A DNA stretch of 14,553 nt from Clostridia bacterium (GTDB lineage: Bacteria; Bacillota_A; Clostridia; Oscillospirales; CAG-272), in contig JAGBSQ010000056.1 in assembly GCA_017631775.1 (NCBI GenBank), positions 1-14,553 on the forward strand, read 5' to 3'. Both the position numbers and the translations under genes were made by a program. Numbering within the stretch: the stretch's first letter is position 1; each line of letters opens with the position of its first letter. The notes under the pieces were generated by a model. The model was given only the letters and a program-made list of their open reading frames with translations. It had not been told where the DNA came from and did no database searches. This document shows positions 6,863 through 14,264 of the stretch, in pieces.

Positions 6863-7867
6863 ATGTCTGAAATGAGAATTCCCGAAGGTTACCGCTCGTT
6901 TTTGAGCTTTCGTCAAACTGAGCTCGCAATCAAAAAGGTAAAAGACTTTTTTGAGCGCGATTTGGCAGTACAATTGAATATTTTGCGTGTTTCCGCGCCT
7001 TTGTTTGTATCTCCCGAGAGTGGTTTGAACGATAACCTCAACGGCACAGAGCGCACGGTTCGCTTCGATCTGCTTGGCGGACAGGATCTCGAAATTGTAC
7101 AGTCCCTTGCAAAATGGAAGAGACATGCTTTGTGCATGTACGATTTTGCTCCCGGTGAAGGACTTTATACCGACATGAACGCGATCCGTCGCGACGAGAC
7201 CACCGACAATATCCATTCCATTTACGTTGACCAATGGGACTGGGAAAAGATCATTACCAAAGAGCAAAGAAACGAAACCACCCTGCGCGAGGCGGTTGAA
7301 GCCATCTATCGCGCGCTCCATCACACCGAAAATTATATTGTTAACGAATACGATTTTATAGGCAAACTCTTGCCCGAAAACATCACCTTTATCACCTCTC
7401 AAGAACTTGAAGATCGCTACCCCGACAAGACCCCCAAGGAGAGAGAATACTTGGCGGCAAAGGAATACGGTGCTATCTTCCTCATGCAAATTGGCGGCAA
7501 ACTCAAGAGCGGCAAGCCGCACGACGGTAGAGCTCCCGACTATGACGATTGGTCGCTCAACGGTGACATTATCATTTATTATCCCATTCTCGATATCGCA
7601 CTTGAGCTTTCCTCTATGGGCGTACGCGTAGACGAAGAAACACTTGTACGTCAGCTTGAGGAGCGCGGCTGCCCCGAAAGAGCAGAGCTGGCTTTCCACA
7701 AAGCACTCCTGAATGGAGAACTGCCTTACACCATTGGCGGCGGTATCGGACAATCGAGACTTTGCATGTTCTTCTTGCGCAAGGCGCACATCGGCGAGGT
7801 ACAGTCCTCGTATTGGACGCCCGAAGAGGTAGCATACTGCAAAGAAAATGGCGTATATCTGCTTTAA
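6863..7867 (+). CDS. asnA: Aspartate-ammonia ligase (asparagine synthetase A)
   Basis: A 334-residue cytoplasmic enzyme, near the usual 330 residues. It makes asparagine from aspartate, ammonia and ATP by way of aspartyl-AMP, with a fold related to class II aminoacyl-tRNA synthetases. Family blocks are visible in order: SAPLFV near 44-49, SGLNDNLNGTER (53-64), FAPGEGLYTDMNAIRRDE in the first half, VDQWDWE, and GGGIGQSRLCMFFLRKAHIGEVQ near the C-terminus holding the motif-3-like Arg. GAAAGG at 6846-6851 supports the ATG at 6863. It lies directly behind a consensus promoter, and the next gene starts only 33 nt after its stop with no terminator between, so it probably heads a four-gene operon. 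It contains no TTA, CTA or TCA codon. Confidence 0.97.
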   Translation: MSEMRIPEGYRSFLSFRQTELAIKKVKDFFERDLAVQLNILRVSAPLFVSPESGLNDNLNGTERTVRFDLLGGQDLEIVQSLAKWKRHALCMYDFAPGEGLYTDMNAIRRDETTDNIHSIYVDQWDWEKIITKEQRNETTLREAVEAIYRALHHTENYIVNEYDFIGKLLPENITFITSQELEDRYPDKTPKEREYLAAKEYGAIFLMQIGGKLKSGKPHDGRAPDYDDWSLNGDIIIYYPILDIALELSSMGVRVDEETLVRQLEERGCPERAELAFHKALLNGELPYTIGGGIGQSRLCMFFLRKAHIGEVQSSYWTPEEVAYCKENGVYLL

Positions 7868-7885
7868 TTGACATTTCATATTACG

Positions 7886-7892
7886 AAAGGAG
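7886..7892 (+). promoter_or_regulatory. Ribosome binding site deciding the lipoprotein start at 7901
   Basis: AAAGGAG lies 8 nt before the ATG at 7901, which opens a typical lipoprotein signal peptide. An in-frame TTG at 7868 would put 11 extra residues before the signal sequence and has no Shine-Dalgarno. Confidence 0.85.
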
Positions 7893-7900
7893 ACCTCACT

Positions 7901-8971
7901 ATGCAACACACAAAACGATTTGTTTCATTCGTTTTGGCAATGCTTTTGGCAGTGTCTCTTTTCTTGTTGCCTTCCTGCCGCAAGCCGGAGCCTCCCGCAA
8001 TCGAGGTCAAATCCCTTGTGTGGCCGGTATCCGTTCCGCTCCCCACGGCCGAGCAGTTCGTAGGTGAACTTCCCGAAGGTAACACCGTAAGACTTGCCGA
8101 AAAATACAACGTCTCCTCCCTTGGTACATATTCCATTCCCCTCATTCTCACCGATGGGAAGGGAAGGGAGTTCCCCTATAGCGCGTCTCTCACGCTTGTC
8201 GAAGATAACACACCGCCCACCGTAAACGGCCTGCGCGATCTTGTGGCTTACATTGGTGGCGGCATTTCCTATCTTTCGGGCGTTTCTGCCACCGACGAGT
8301 GCGATGCAGGCGTTACCCTCACAGTAGACACCTCTGCTGTCAACCTCAAATCCGTTGGCGTTTATGACGTTATCTATCGCGCAACCGATGCTGCAGGAAA
8401 CGTCACCGAAATTCGTCGCACCGTCTCGGTTTACGAAGAGGAAATCACCGAGAATATGCTCAACGCGCTCCTTGACCCCATTCTTGATAGAATTGTTTTT
8501 GACAGCATGACCACCAAGCAAAAGCTGCGTGCCATTTATGACTACGTTTACGAGAACGTGGCATACGTTTCTACCTCCGATAAGAGCAGTTGGGTGCGCG
8601 CCGCATATAACGGATTGAAAAATCGCAACGGCGATTGCTTCACCTATTTTGCACTTTCCAAGGCTATGATGGAACGTGCGGGCATTGAGAACATGGACGT
8701 CGAGCGTCTGCCCGAGCTTGCAATTTTGGTCAACGAGCGCCATTATTGGAACCTTGTTAACATCGGCACCAAAGAGGCGCCGCAATGGTACCATTTTGAT
8801 GCCTGCCACCTCAATGACATCGGTCGCCCGTGGGGCTTTTTAATGACTGATGAGCAACTGATTAACTATAGCGAAACACGTGAGAACAAGAATGGCATAT
8901 CAGGGTATTTCTACTACTATGACACAACGAAATATCCCCCCAGAGCCACCGAAGTAATCACACACCCTTGA
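7901..8971 (+). CDS. Transglutaminase-like lipoprotein with Ig-like domains
   Basis: A 356-residue predicted surface lipoprotein. A signal peptide (KR then a hydrophobic run) ends in the lipobox LLPSC, with lipidated C26. Residues about 33-100 and about 101-178 look like two Ig-like beta domains: the second has the pattern DNTPPTV...GVYDVIYRATDAAGNVTE, as in bacterial DUF5011/HYR-type repeats. Residues about 205-320 match the transglutaminase/cysteine-protease-like fold, with candidate triad C246 (NGDCFTYF), H281 (ERHYWNLV) and D300 (YHFDAC). All three are present, so activity is plausible: proteolysis, amide hydrolysis or cross-linking at the envelope. The substrate is unknown. The gene is 33 nt after asnA and 12 nt before the adenylating enzyme, which points to one operon. 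Confidence 0.87.
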   Translation: MQHTKRFVSFVLAMLLAVSLFLLPSCRKPEPPAIEVKSLVWPVSVPLPTAEQFVGELPEGNTVRLAEKYNVSSLGTYSIPLILTDGKGREFPYSASLTLVEDNTPPTVNGLRDLVAYIGGGISYLSGVSATDECDAGVTLTVDTSAVNLKSVGVYDVIYRATDAAGNVTEIRRTVSVYEEEITENMLNALLDPILDRIVFDSMTTKQKLRAIYDYVYENVAYVSTSDKSSWVRAAYNGLKNRNGDCFTYFALSKAMMERAGIENMDVERLPELAILVNERHYWNLVNIGTKEAPQWYHFDACHLNDIGRPWGFLMTDEQLINYSETRENKNGISGYFYYYDTTKYPPRATEVITHP

Positions 8972-8983
8972 GAGGAGGACAGT

Positions 8984-10489
8984 ATGCAAACCAACATTCT
9001 TGAATATTTAGAAGCTACCGCTCCTCGTCTGCCCGATAAAATTGCTTATTCTGACGGCACCGACAACCTGACCTTTGCAGAGCTTTCGCACCACGCCAAA
9101 GCGCTTGGCAGTGCCTTGGCACAAAAGGGATACTACCGCCGTCCCATCGCGGTATTAATGAAAAAGCACCCCGCGACGGTAGCCGCATTTTACGGCTGTG
9201 TGTATGCAGGCTGTTTTTACGTGCCGCTTGATATCGAAATGCCCGCATCTCGCATCGAACTCATTTTAGAGAATGCAAAACCCTGCGCCATCATCACCGA
9301 CCAAAAGGGAAGTACCATTGCCAAAAATCTAAATTTCAACGGTGAAATTCTCTCTGCCGAAGCACTTTTTGAGGGTGAGATTGATGAAACAGCGCTTGCA
9401 AAAATTCGCGCAAAGCAAATCGACACCGACCCCATTTACATTGTTTTCACCTCCGGCTCCACCGGAGTTCCTAAGGGTGTGGTCGCTTCCCACCGCTCGG
9501 TTATTGATTATGTTGAGCAGCTTTCTGCGGAGCTCGGTTTTTCCGAGGAGAACGTGTTTGCCAATCAAACGCCTCTCTTTTTCGATGCACCCCTCAAAGA
9601 ACTGATGCCTGTCATCAAGTTTGGTGCCACGGCATACCTTGTTCCCAAAAAGTATTTTACGTTCCCCATGTCGCTCTGCGATTTTCTCAACAAATACCAA
9701 ATCAACACCGTTTGTTGGGTCGTTTCGGCGTTGACGATGATTTCGGGAATGGGATTGCTCGAAAAAAATCCCCCCAAGTATCTTTCTACCATTGCATTTG
9801 GCAGTGAGGTCTTTCCGCCAAGCCAATATGCTTTGTGGCGCAAGGCCTTTCCAAATGCCAAGTTTTTCAACCTCTACGGCCCCACCGAAGCTACGGGAAT
9901 GTCCTGCGTTTGGCCCGCTACGCGTGAGTTGGAAGAGGGAGAGTCCGTTCCCATCGGTCACCCCTTCCGCAATACTGACCTGATGCTCATCCGTGAGGAT
10001 GGCACCGAAGCCGAGGAAGGCGAAATTGGAGAAATCTATTTGCGCGGCACTTGTGTGACGATGGGATATTATAACGATCCCACCCGCACCGACGAAGCAT
10101 TCGTGCAAAATCCGTTGCAGAGTACTTATCCCGAACGCGTTTACCGCACGGGCGATCTTGCCTACCGCAACCGCCTTGGCGAGCTCGTATTCGTTTGCCG
10201 CAAGGATGCGCAAATCAAGCATATGGGTCACCGCATCGAGCTTGGCGAAATTGAAGCTGCCGCACAAAAGTGCGAGGGCGTCAGCCGCGCTTGCTGTCTC
10301 TATGATAGCATCGGTAGCCGCATCAAACTCTTTTATGAAGGAGAAGGTGAGAGGGAAGCACTCATCGCCTACTTGCGCGAGCATTTGCCCAAATATATGA
10401 TGCCTGCCGCCATCTGCCACCTGCCCATCCTACCCTTGACCCCCAACGGCAAAATCGACAGACGAAAGTTGGCAGAAGTGATCATATGA
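8984..10489 (+). CDS. Stand-alone amino-acid adenylation enzyme, DltA-like
   Basis: A 501-residue ANL-superfamily enzyme (acyl/aminoacyl-AMP forming). Core motifs: TSGSTGVPKG (156-165), YGPTEA (298-303), YRTGDL (387-392), the hinge MGHRIELGEIE (414-424) and PLTPNGKIDRRKL (484-496) with catalytic K490. FFDAP (199-203) keeps D201, the aspartate that binds the substrate amino group in NRPS A domains, so the substrate is probably an amino acid. Length matches DltA (about 500), but where B. subtilis DltA reads FCGEVLP, with the cysteine linked to D-Ala selectivity, this reads FGSEVFP (272-278). No condensation, carrier or thioesterase domain is fused, and no dltB, dltC or dltD is visible. AGGAGG at 8973-8978 gives a strong start. 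A true DltA with distant partners is the main alternative. Confidence 0.85.
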   Translation: MQTNILEYLEATAPRLPDKIAYSDGTDNLTFAELSHHAKALGSALAQKGYYRRPIAVLMKKHPATVAAFYGCVYAGCFYVPLDIEMPASRIELILENAKPCAIITDQKGSTIAKNLNFNGEILSAEALFEGEIDETALAKIRAKQIDTDPIYIVFTSGSTGVPKGVVASHRSVIDYVEQLSAELGFSEENVFANQTPLFFDAPLKELMPVIKFGATAYLVPKKYFTFPMSLCDFLNKYQINTVCWVVSALTMISGMGLLEKNPPKYLSTIAFGSEVFPPSQYALWRKAFPNAKFFNLYGPTEATGMSCVWPATRELEEGESVPIGHPFRNTDLMLIREDGTEAEEGEIGEIYLRGTCVTMGYYNDPTRTDEAFVQNPLQSTYPERVYRTGDLAYRNRLGELVFVCRKDAQIKHMGHRIELGEIEAAAQKCEGVSRACCLYDSIGSRIKLFYEGEGEREALIAYLREHLPKYMMPAAICHLPILPLTPNGKIDRRKLAEVII

Positions 10490-10516
10490 GAATTTAGAAA
10501 AGGAGAACCCTATAAA

Positions 10517-11047
10517 ATGTTAAAACGCGTACTACTTATGCTGCTTTGCTTTTGCATGGTGTTTTCTTTCTCTGCTTGCGGCTTGCTTATAAACAAATTC
10601 AAACTTGAAACCAAAGACCTCAACGGCGATGATGATTACTCTCTGGTAGTTTTTACCGAGGATGACATTTGCAACGAAACGTGCGACGCCTATTGTGTCA
10701 TTTACGGCTTGAATACTTCGGGCGGTACAAGTTATCAGGACAAAGAATATTTGCACGATGCCGATGTTGTAAAAGCCGATGCTCAGTCGCCCTTTTCGGG
10801 TGTAGCCCTTCTGCAAACCACCTACGGCACACACAATACCGTTACCTTTACCGTTGCATGTGAGCGTACGAAAGGGAACATCAAAATCGTGCTTTTGGAT
10901 GAAAACGCAAAGATCATCCACGATTTTTCCATTACCGAAAAATCAAGCTTCACCGTTACGAACGCCATGGGAAGATCCTTTGAAATTCGTGTGGCAGGTG
11001 AGAGCGCAAAATTCGAGGTAGAAGTATTAAGAGAATTTTCAAATTAA
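10517..11047 (+). CDS. Small predicted lipoprotein of unknown function
   Basis: A 176-residue protein with a clear lipoprotein signal: basic KR, a hydrophobic stretch with several Cys and Met, and the lipobox FSAC with lipidated C21. The mature part is about 155 residues and looks rich in beta strands, with alternating hydrophobic and polar residues and a few Thr/Val-rich runs (HNTVTFTVACE, SSFTVTNAMG). Three cysteines cluster in DDICNETCDAYC (about 53-64), and another lies in VACE. No known domain is recognised. AAAGGAG at 10499-10505 supports the ATG at 10517. It follows the adenylating enzyme by 27 nt and is the last gene before a strong terminator, so it belongs to the asnA operon. It could be a binding partner or acceptor in the same envelope process; that is inference. 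Confidence 0.8.
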   Translation: MLKRVLLMLLCFCMVFSFSACGLLINKFKLETKDLNGDDDYSLVVFTEDDICNETCDAYCVIYGLNTSGGTSYQDKEYLHDADVVKADAQSPFSGVALLQTTYGTHNTVTFTVACERTKGNIKIVLLDENAKIIHDFSITEKSSFTVTNAMGRSFEIRVAGESAKFEVEVLREFSN

Positions 11048-11052
11048 CAAGC

Positions 11053-11090
11053 ACCCCGACAGATCTCAAATCTGTCGGGGTATTTTTATT
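11053..11090 (+). terminator. Rho-independent terminator of the asnA operon
   Basis: A perfect 12-bp stem: ACCCCGACAGAT (11053-11064) pairs with ATCTGTCGGGGT (11070-11081) around the loop CTCAA. It is followed by a T-rich tract (11083-11090). It starts 6 nt after the lipoprotein stop. Confidence 0.93.
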
Positions 11091-11146
11091 CTTTCAAAAT
11101 TAGCATTTTCTGTCTCCTTTTTAAATCCCAAAACGCCTTATTTCTA

Positions 11147-11175
11147 TTGACAATATATAATAAATATGGTATAAT
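11147..11175 (+). promoter_or_regulatory. Strong extended -10 promoter of rsuA-tex
   Basis: Consensus TTGACA (11147-11152), a 17-bp spacer and consensus TATAAT (11170-11175), with an added TGG extended -10 element at 11167-11169. The surroundings are AT-rich. The start would be near 11182, leaving a leader of about 50 nt. This is the best promoter in the window. Confidence 0.93.
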
Positions 11176-11220
11176 ATATTCGTATGCGGATTTTTTTGAA
11201 GCATCGAAATTTGTGTGTAT

Positions 11221-11225
11221 GGAGG
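11221..11225 (+). promoter_or_regulatory. Ribosome binding site deciding the rsuA start
   Basis: GGAGG lies 7 nt before the ATG at 11233. An in-frame GTG at 11215 would place the Shine-Dalgarno inside the gene, and family N-termini begin at MRLDKLL, so 11233 is preferred. Confidence 0.88.
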
Positions 11226-11232
11226 ACGGGGA

Positions 11233-11934
11233 ATGCGACTGGATAAATTGCTTTCGGAATGTGGAATTGCAAGCCGAAAAGAGAGCGCACGCGCCGCAAA
11301 AGCGGGGCAAATTCTTGTCAACGGTTCTCCTGTCACCAAGGCAGATGTTCAAGTTGATCCCACCAACGATGCAATCACTTTTTGCGGCAGAGCCGTCAAG
11401 TGGCGTCAGTTCGTTTACGTTATGCTCAACAAGCCAGACGGCTACGTCAGTGCCACCGAGGACTCTCGTGGTGAACAGGTGGTTACATCACTTTTGCCCG
11501 AGGAATACCAAAAGATGGGACTCTTCCCATGCGGTCGCCTCGATAAGCACACCCTTGGCCTTATGCTCCTGACCAATGACGGTCAGCTCTCGCACCGATT
11601 GCTCTCCCCAAAACGCCACGTCGCAAAAACCTACGCCTTCCGCGTTAAGTTTCCGCTTTCGGAAAAAGACATTTCCGAGCTTCAAAGCGGCGTCGACATT
11701 GGCGGCTACTCTACCAAGCCTTGCACCGTTACCTTGACGGACGAAAGGGAAGGACACATCACTCTCACCGAGGGCAAATACCATCAAATCAAGTTGATGA
11801 TGGAAGCCGTCCACAATCAAATTACCTATCTCGAGCGCATTACCTTTGGCCCCTTGTCGCTTGATGTCACGCTTGAACGTGGCGAATGGCGTGAGTTGAC
11901 CGAAGCAGAAATCACAGCGCTCAATCAATCATAA
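11233..11934 (+). CDS. rsuA: RsuA-type 16S rRNA pseudouridine synthase
   Basis: A 233-residue RNA-modifying enzyme. Residues 1-55 are an S4 RNA-binding domain (MRLDKLLSECGIASRKE, then AGQILVNG). The catalytic domain has GRLDKHTLGLMLLTNDG (101-117), with catalytic D104, and SHRLLSPKRHVAKTY. Near the C-terminus LTEGKYHQIKLMMEAV carries the YHQ form seen in RsuA, which modifies U516 of 16S rRNA, rather than the RNR form of RluB and RluF, which act on 23S rRNA. The assignment to RsuA over RluB rests on that motif. The start at 11233 is set by GGAGG at 11221-11225. It is the first gene after a strong promoter, and tex follows 35 nt after its stop, so the two are probably co-transcribed. Confidence 0.92.
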   Translation: MRLDKLLSECGIASRKESARAAKAGQILVNGSPVTKADVQVDPTNDAITFCGRAVKWRQFVYVMLNKPDGYVSATEDSRGEQVVTSLLPEEYQKMGLFPCGRLDKHTLGLMLLTNDGQLSHRLLSPKRHVAKTYAFRVKFPLSEKDISELQSGVDIGGYSTKPCTVTLTDEREGHITLTEGKYHQIKLMMEAVHNQITYLERITFGPLSLDVTLERGEWRELTEAEITALNQS

Positions 11935-11951
11935 ACTCAATGCCCCAACAG

Positions 11952-11957
11952 AAAGGA
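11952..11957 (+). promoter_or_regulatory. Ribosome binding site deciding the tex start
   Basis: AAAGGA lies 12 nt before the ATG at 11970. An in-frame ATG at 11940 precedes it, but the Shine-Dalgarno would then be inside the gene, and Tex proteins begin like MNIIEKLSQEF, so 11970 is preferred. Confidence 0.75.
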
Positions 11958-11969
11958 ACTGCTACAACG

Positions 11970-14132
11970 ATGAACATTATTGAAAAACTCTCGCAAGAAT
12001 TTAACATCAAGGTTGAGCACGTCGAAAAGACCGTTGAACTCATTGATGAAGGCAACACCATCCCCTTTATTGCGCGTTACCGTAAAGAGGTTACCGGTAG
12101 CCTTGACGACAACATCCTTCGTGACCTGAACGACCGCCTCAACTTCTTGCGCAACATCGAAAAGAGAAAGCAAGAGGTATTCGACCCCATTTCCGCACAG
12201 GAAAAGATGACCCCCGAAATCGAAGCGGCTATTGCGGCAGCTGTTACCATCACCGAGGTTGACGATATTTACCGTCCCTTCCGTCCGCACCGCAAGACCC
12301 GTGCATCTGTTGCAAGAGAAAAGGGACTTGAACCCTTGGCAGCTCTCATTATTGCACAAGAGCCTACCTACGAGCCTGCAATCGAGGTTCAAGCAGAAGC
12401 GTTCATCGATGAAGAAAAGGGCGTTGCATCGGTTGAAGAAGCCATCCAAGGCGCTAAGGACATCATCGCTGAAGATATTTCCGACAATGCAGAGTTCCGC
12501 AAAGAGCTCCGCCGCCTGACCTTTGAGTTTGGTACACTTTCCGCAAAAGCGGCAAAGGAAGAGGACTCCGTTTATTCTCAATATTACGAATATTGCGAAG
12601 CACTCAAAAAGGTTCTTCCTCACCGTGTTCTCGCCATCAACCGTGGCGAAAAGGAAGATTTCCTCAAGGCGAGCATCAACATCGCTCCCGAAATCGTGCT
12701 CAACTTCCTCTTCTCTCAAATTCTCCTTAACAACCAAAGCCCTGCAGAAAACTACGTTTCTGCGGCTATTCTCGATAGCTACGACCGTTTGATCGCTCCC
12801 TCTATCGAGCGCGAAATTCGCAGCGACATCTTTGATAACGCTTGCGAAGGCGCAATCAAGGTATTTGCCGATAACCTCCACCACCTTTTGATGGCATCTC
12901 CCCTCAAGGGCAAGACCGTTCTCGGTTTTGACCCCGGTTATGCACACGGCTGTAAGCTTGCTGTTGTTGATAAGACCGGTAAGGTTGTTGACACCGCAGT
13001 TATTTACCCCGTAAAGCCTCGTGAAGAGATTGAAAAGAGTAAATCCATCATGAAGCGCCTCATCACCCGTCACAACGTAGACGTTATTGCAATCGGTAAC
13101 GGTACCGCATCCAAGGAGAGCGAAATCTTTGTAGCAAATCTGCTCAAGGAAATCCCCGAGGATACCAAGTACATTGGTGTCAGCGAAGCAGGCGCATCTA
13201 TCTATTCCGCATCCAAGCTCGCCGCTGAAGAATTCCCGGAATTCGACGTTATGCAAAGAAGTGCGGTTTCCATCGCGCGCCGTCTGCAAGACCCTCTGGC
13301 AGAGCTTATCAAAATCGACCCCAAGGGCATCGGTGTTGGTCAGTATCAGCACGATATGAAGCAAGCACGCCTTGACGAAGCGCTCGGCGGTGTAGTAGAG
13401 GATTGTGTAAACGCCGTAGGCGTTGATATCAATACCGCATCCTACTCCTTGCTTTCCTACATTTCCGGTATCAATATCACCTCTGCACGTAACATCGTTA
13501 AGTACCGCGAAGAGAATGGCGAGTTCACCAACCGCGCACAACTGCTCAAGGTTCCGCGCATCGGTGCCAAGGCATACGAGCAAGCAGCAGGCTTCTTGCG
13601 TGTTCCCGGTGGTAAGGAAATTTTCGATAACACAGGCGTTCACCCCGAATCCTACGAGGCAGCCGCAAAGCTGCTTGATAGCTTTGGCTACACCAAGGCA
13701 GACGTTGCACAGGGCAACCTCAAAGACCTTGGCTCCAAGGTTGAGGGCGAGGGAATTGCCAACGTTGCCGCAAAGCTCGGCATTGGCGAACCCACCCTTA
13801 AGGATATCGTCAGCGAGCTCGAAAAGCCCGGCCGTGACGTTCGTGATACACTTCCTCCTCCCATTCTGCGCGATGATATTCTCGGCATCGAGGATCTCAA
13901 GCCCGATATGGAATTGACAGGAACCGTGCGCAACGTTATCGACTTTGGCGCGTTTGTTGACATTGGCGTTCACCAAGATGGACATGTTCACATTTCGCAG
14001 CGTTCCGATAAGTTTGTAAAGCATCCTTCCGACGTTGTTAAGGTTGGCGACGCTGTTAAAGTTCGCGTTCTCAGCGTTGACGTTGCCAAAAAGCGTATCT
14101 CTCTCACCATGAGAAGTCGCCAAAAAGCATGA
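11970..14132 (+). CDS. tex: Tex family RNA-binding transcription accessory protein
   Basis: A 720-residue protein with the standard Tex architecture. The N-terminal helical region has the signature IPFIARYRKEVTG and, later, DDIYRPFRPHRKTRASVAREKGLEPLA. A YqgF/RNase H-like domain begins around residue 315 (LGFDPGYAHGCKLAVVD). Helix-hairpin-helix repeats lie at about 485-550 (NTASYSLLSYISGI, LLKVPRIGAKAYEQAAGFLRV). A C-terminal S1 RNA-binding domain covers about 648-714 (TGTVRNVIDFGAFVDIGVH). The family is conserved and linked to transcription and RNA binding, but the precise role is unsettled. All 720 codons avoid TTA, CTA and TCA, more strongly than its neighbours, suggesting high expression. 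The start at 11970 is set by AAAGGA at 11952-11957. Confidence 0.97.
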   Translation: MNIIEKLSQEFNIKVEHVEKTVELIDEGNTIPFIARYRKEVTGSLDDNILRDLNDRLNFLRNIEKRKQEVFDPISAQEKMTPEIEAAIAAAVTITEVDDIYRPFRPHRKTRASVAREKGLEPLAALIIAQEPTYEPAIEVQAEAFIDEEKGVASVEEAIQGAKDIIAEDISDNAEFRKELRRLTFEFGTLSAKAAKEEDSVYSQYYEYCEALKKVLPHRVLAINRGEKEDFLKASINIAPEIVLNFLFSQILLNNQSPAENYVSAAILDSYDRLIAPSIEREIRSDIFDNACEGAIKVFADNLHHLLMASPLKGKTVLGFDPGYAHGCKLAVVDKTGKVVDTAVIYPVKPREEIEKSKSIMKRLITRHNVDVIAIGNGTASKESEIFVANLLKEIPEDTKYIGVSEAGASIYSASKLAAEEFPEFDVMQRSAVSIARRLQDPLAELIKIDPKGIGVGQYQHDMKQARLDEALGGVVEDCVNAVGVDINTASYSLLSYISGINITSARNIVKYREENGEFTNRAQLLKVPRIGAKAYEQAAGFLRVPGGKEIFDNTGVHPESYEAAAKLLDSFGYTKADVAQGNLKDLGSKVEGEGIANVAAKLGIGEPTLKDIVSELEKPGRDVRDTLPPPILRDDILGIEDLKPDMELTGTVRNVIDFGAFVDIGVHQDGHVHISQRSDKFVKHPSDVVKVGDAVKVRVLSVDVAKKRISLTMRSRQKA

Positions 14133-14149
14133 TTTAATAAATTAAAAAT

Positions 14150-14188
14150 CGGGTGTGTTTCCCACTTGGGGAACACCACCCGCACTTT
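14150..14188 (+). terminator. Hairpin after tex, probable terminator
   Basis: A 14-nt left arm CGGGTGTGTTTCCC (14150-14163) pairs with 14168-14182 around the loop ACTT, with one bulged C and one G-T pair. The T-tract after it is weak (CACTTT), while an A-run just before the left arm (14144-14148) would give a better T-tract on the minus strand. It may be a weak or bidirectional terminator, or an RNA-stabilising 3' hairpin. Confidence 0.6.
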
Positions 14189-14194
14189 AAAAAC

Positions 14195-14211
14195 TTGTGC
14201 AGATTGCACAA
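14195..14211 (+). repeat. Perfect 17-bp palindrome, candidate operator
   Basis: TTGTGCA (14195-14201), GAT, TGCACAA (14205-14211) is a perfect dyad with 7-bp arms, in the gap between tex and the ABC ATPase. It lies about 56 bp upstream of the likely -10. The form suits a dimeric transcription factor, but I cannot name one. A short 3-nt loop makes an RNA hairpin role less likely, and no T-run follows. Confidence 0.55.
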
Positions 14212-14222
14212 TAAAAAAGTTG

Positions 14223-14264
14223 AAATTTTGGGAGAAAAACATCTTCCAATTTCTCCGGAAATTT
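14223..14264 (+). repeat. Long imperfect inverted repeat over the ABC ATPase promoter
   Basis: AAATTTTGGGAGAAA (14223-14237) and TTTCTCCGGAAATTT (14250-14264) are reverse complements at 13 of 15 positions, with a 12-bp spacer. The right arm runs into the extended -10 element, so a protein bound here could block or aid RNA polymerase. Being upstream of the predicted start, it should act as DNA rather than RNA. Confidence 0.6.

Noticed and set aside
6674..7909. A 411-codon minus-strand frame opposite asnA, and similar frames opposite 7901-8971 and 8984-10489
   Set aside because: All are in register with well-supported + strand genes and have no ribosome binding site or domain support.
11091..11232. 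A riboswitch, tRNA or leader RNA before rsuA
   Set aside because: The gap holds an AT-rich promoter and a leader of about 50 nt with only a trivial ATGC/GCAT pairing; no tRNA or aptamer pattern was seen.
11086..11352. A minus-strand ORF of 88 codons across the rsuA promoter and gene start
   Set aside because: It overlaps a near-perfect + strand promoter and the conserved S4 domain of rsuA; no family features are seen.
11937..14123. A 728-codon open frame on the minus strand, covering all of tex
   Set aside because: It is in exact codon register with tex and exists only because tex avoids TTA, CTA and TCA codons. The translation is low in recognisable domains, whereas tex is a textbook match.
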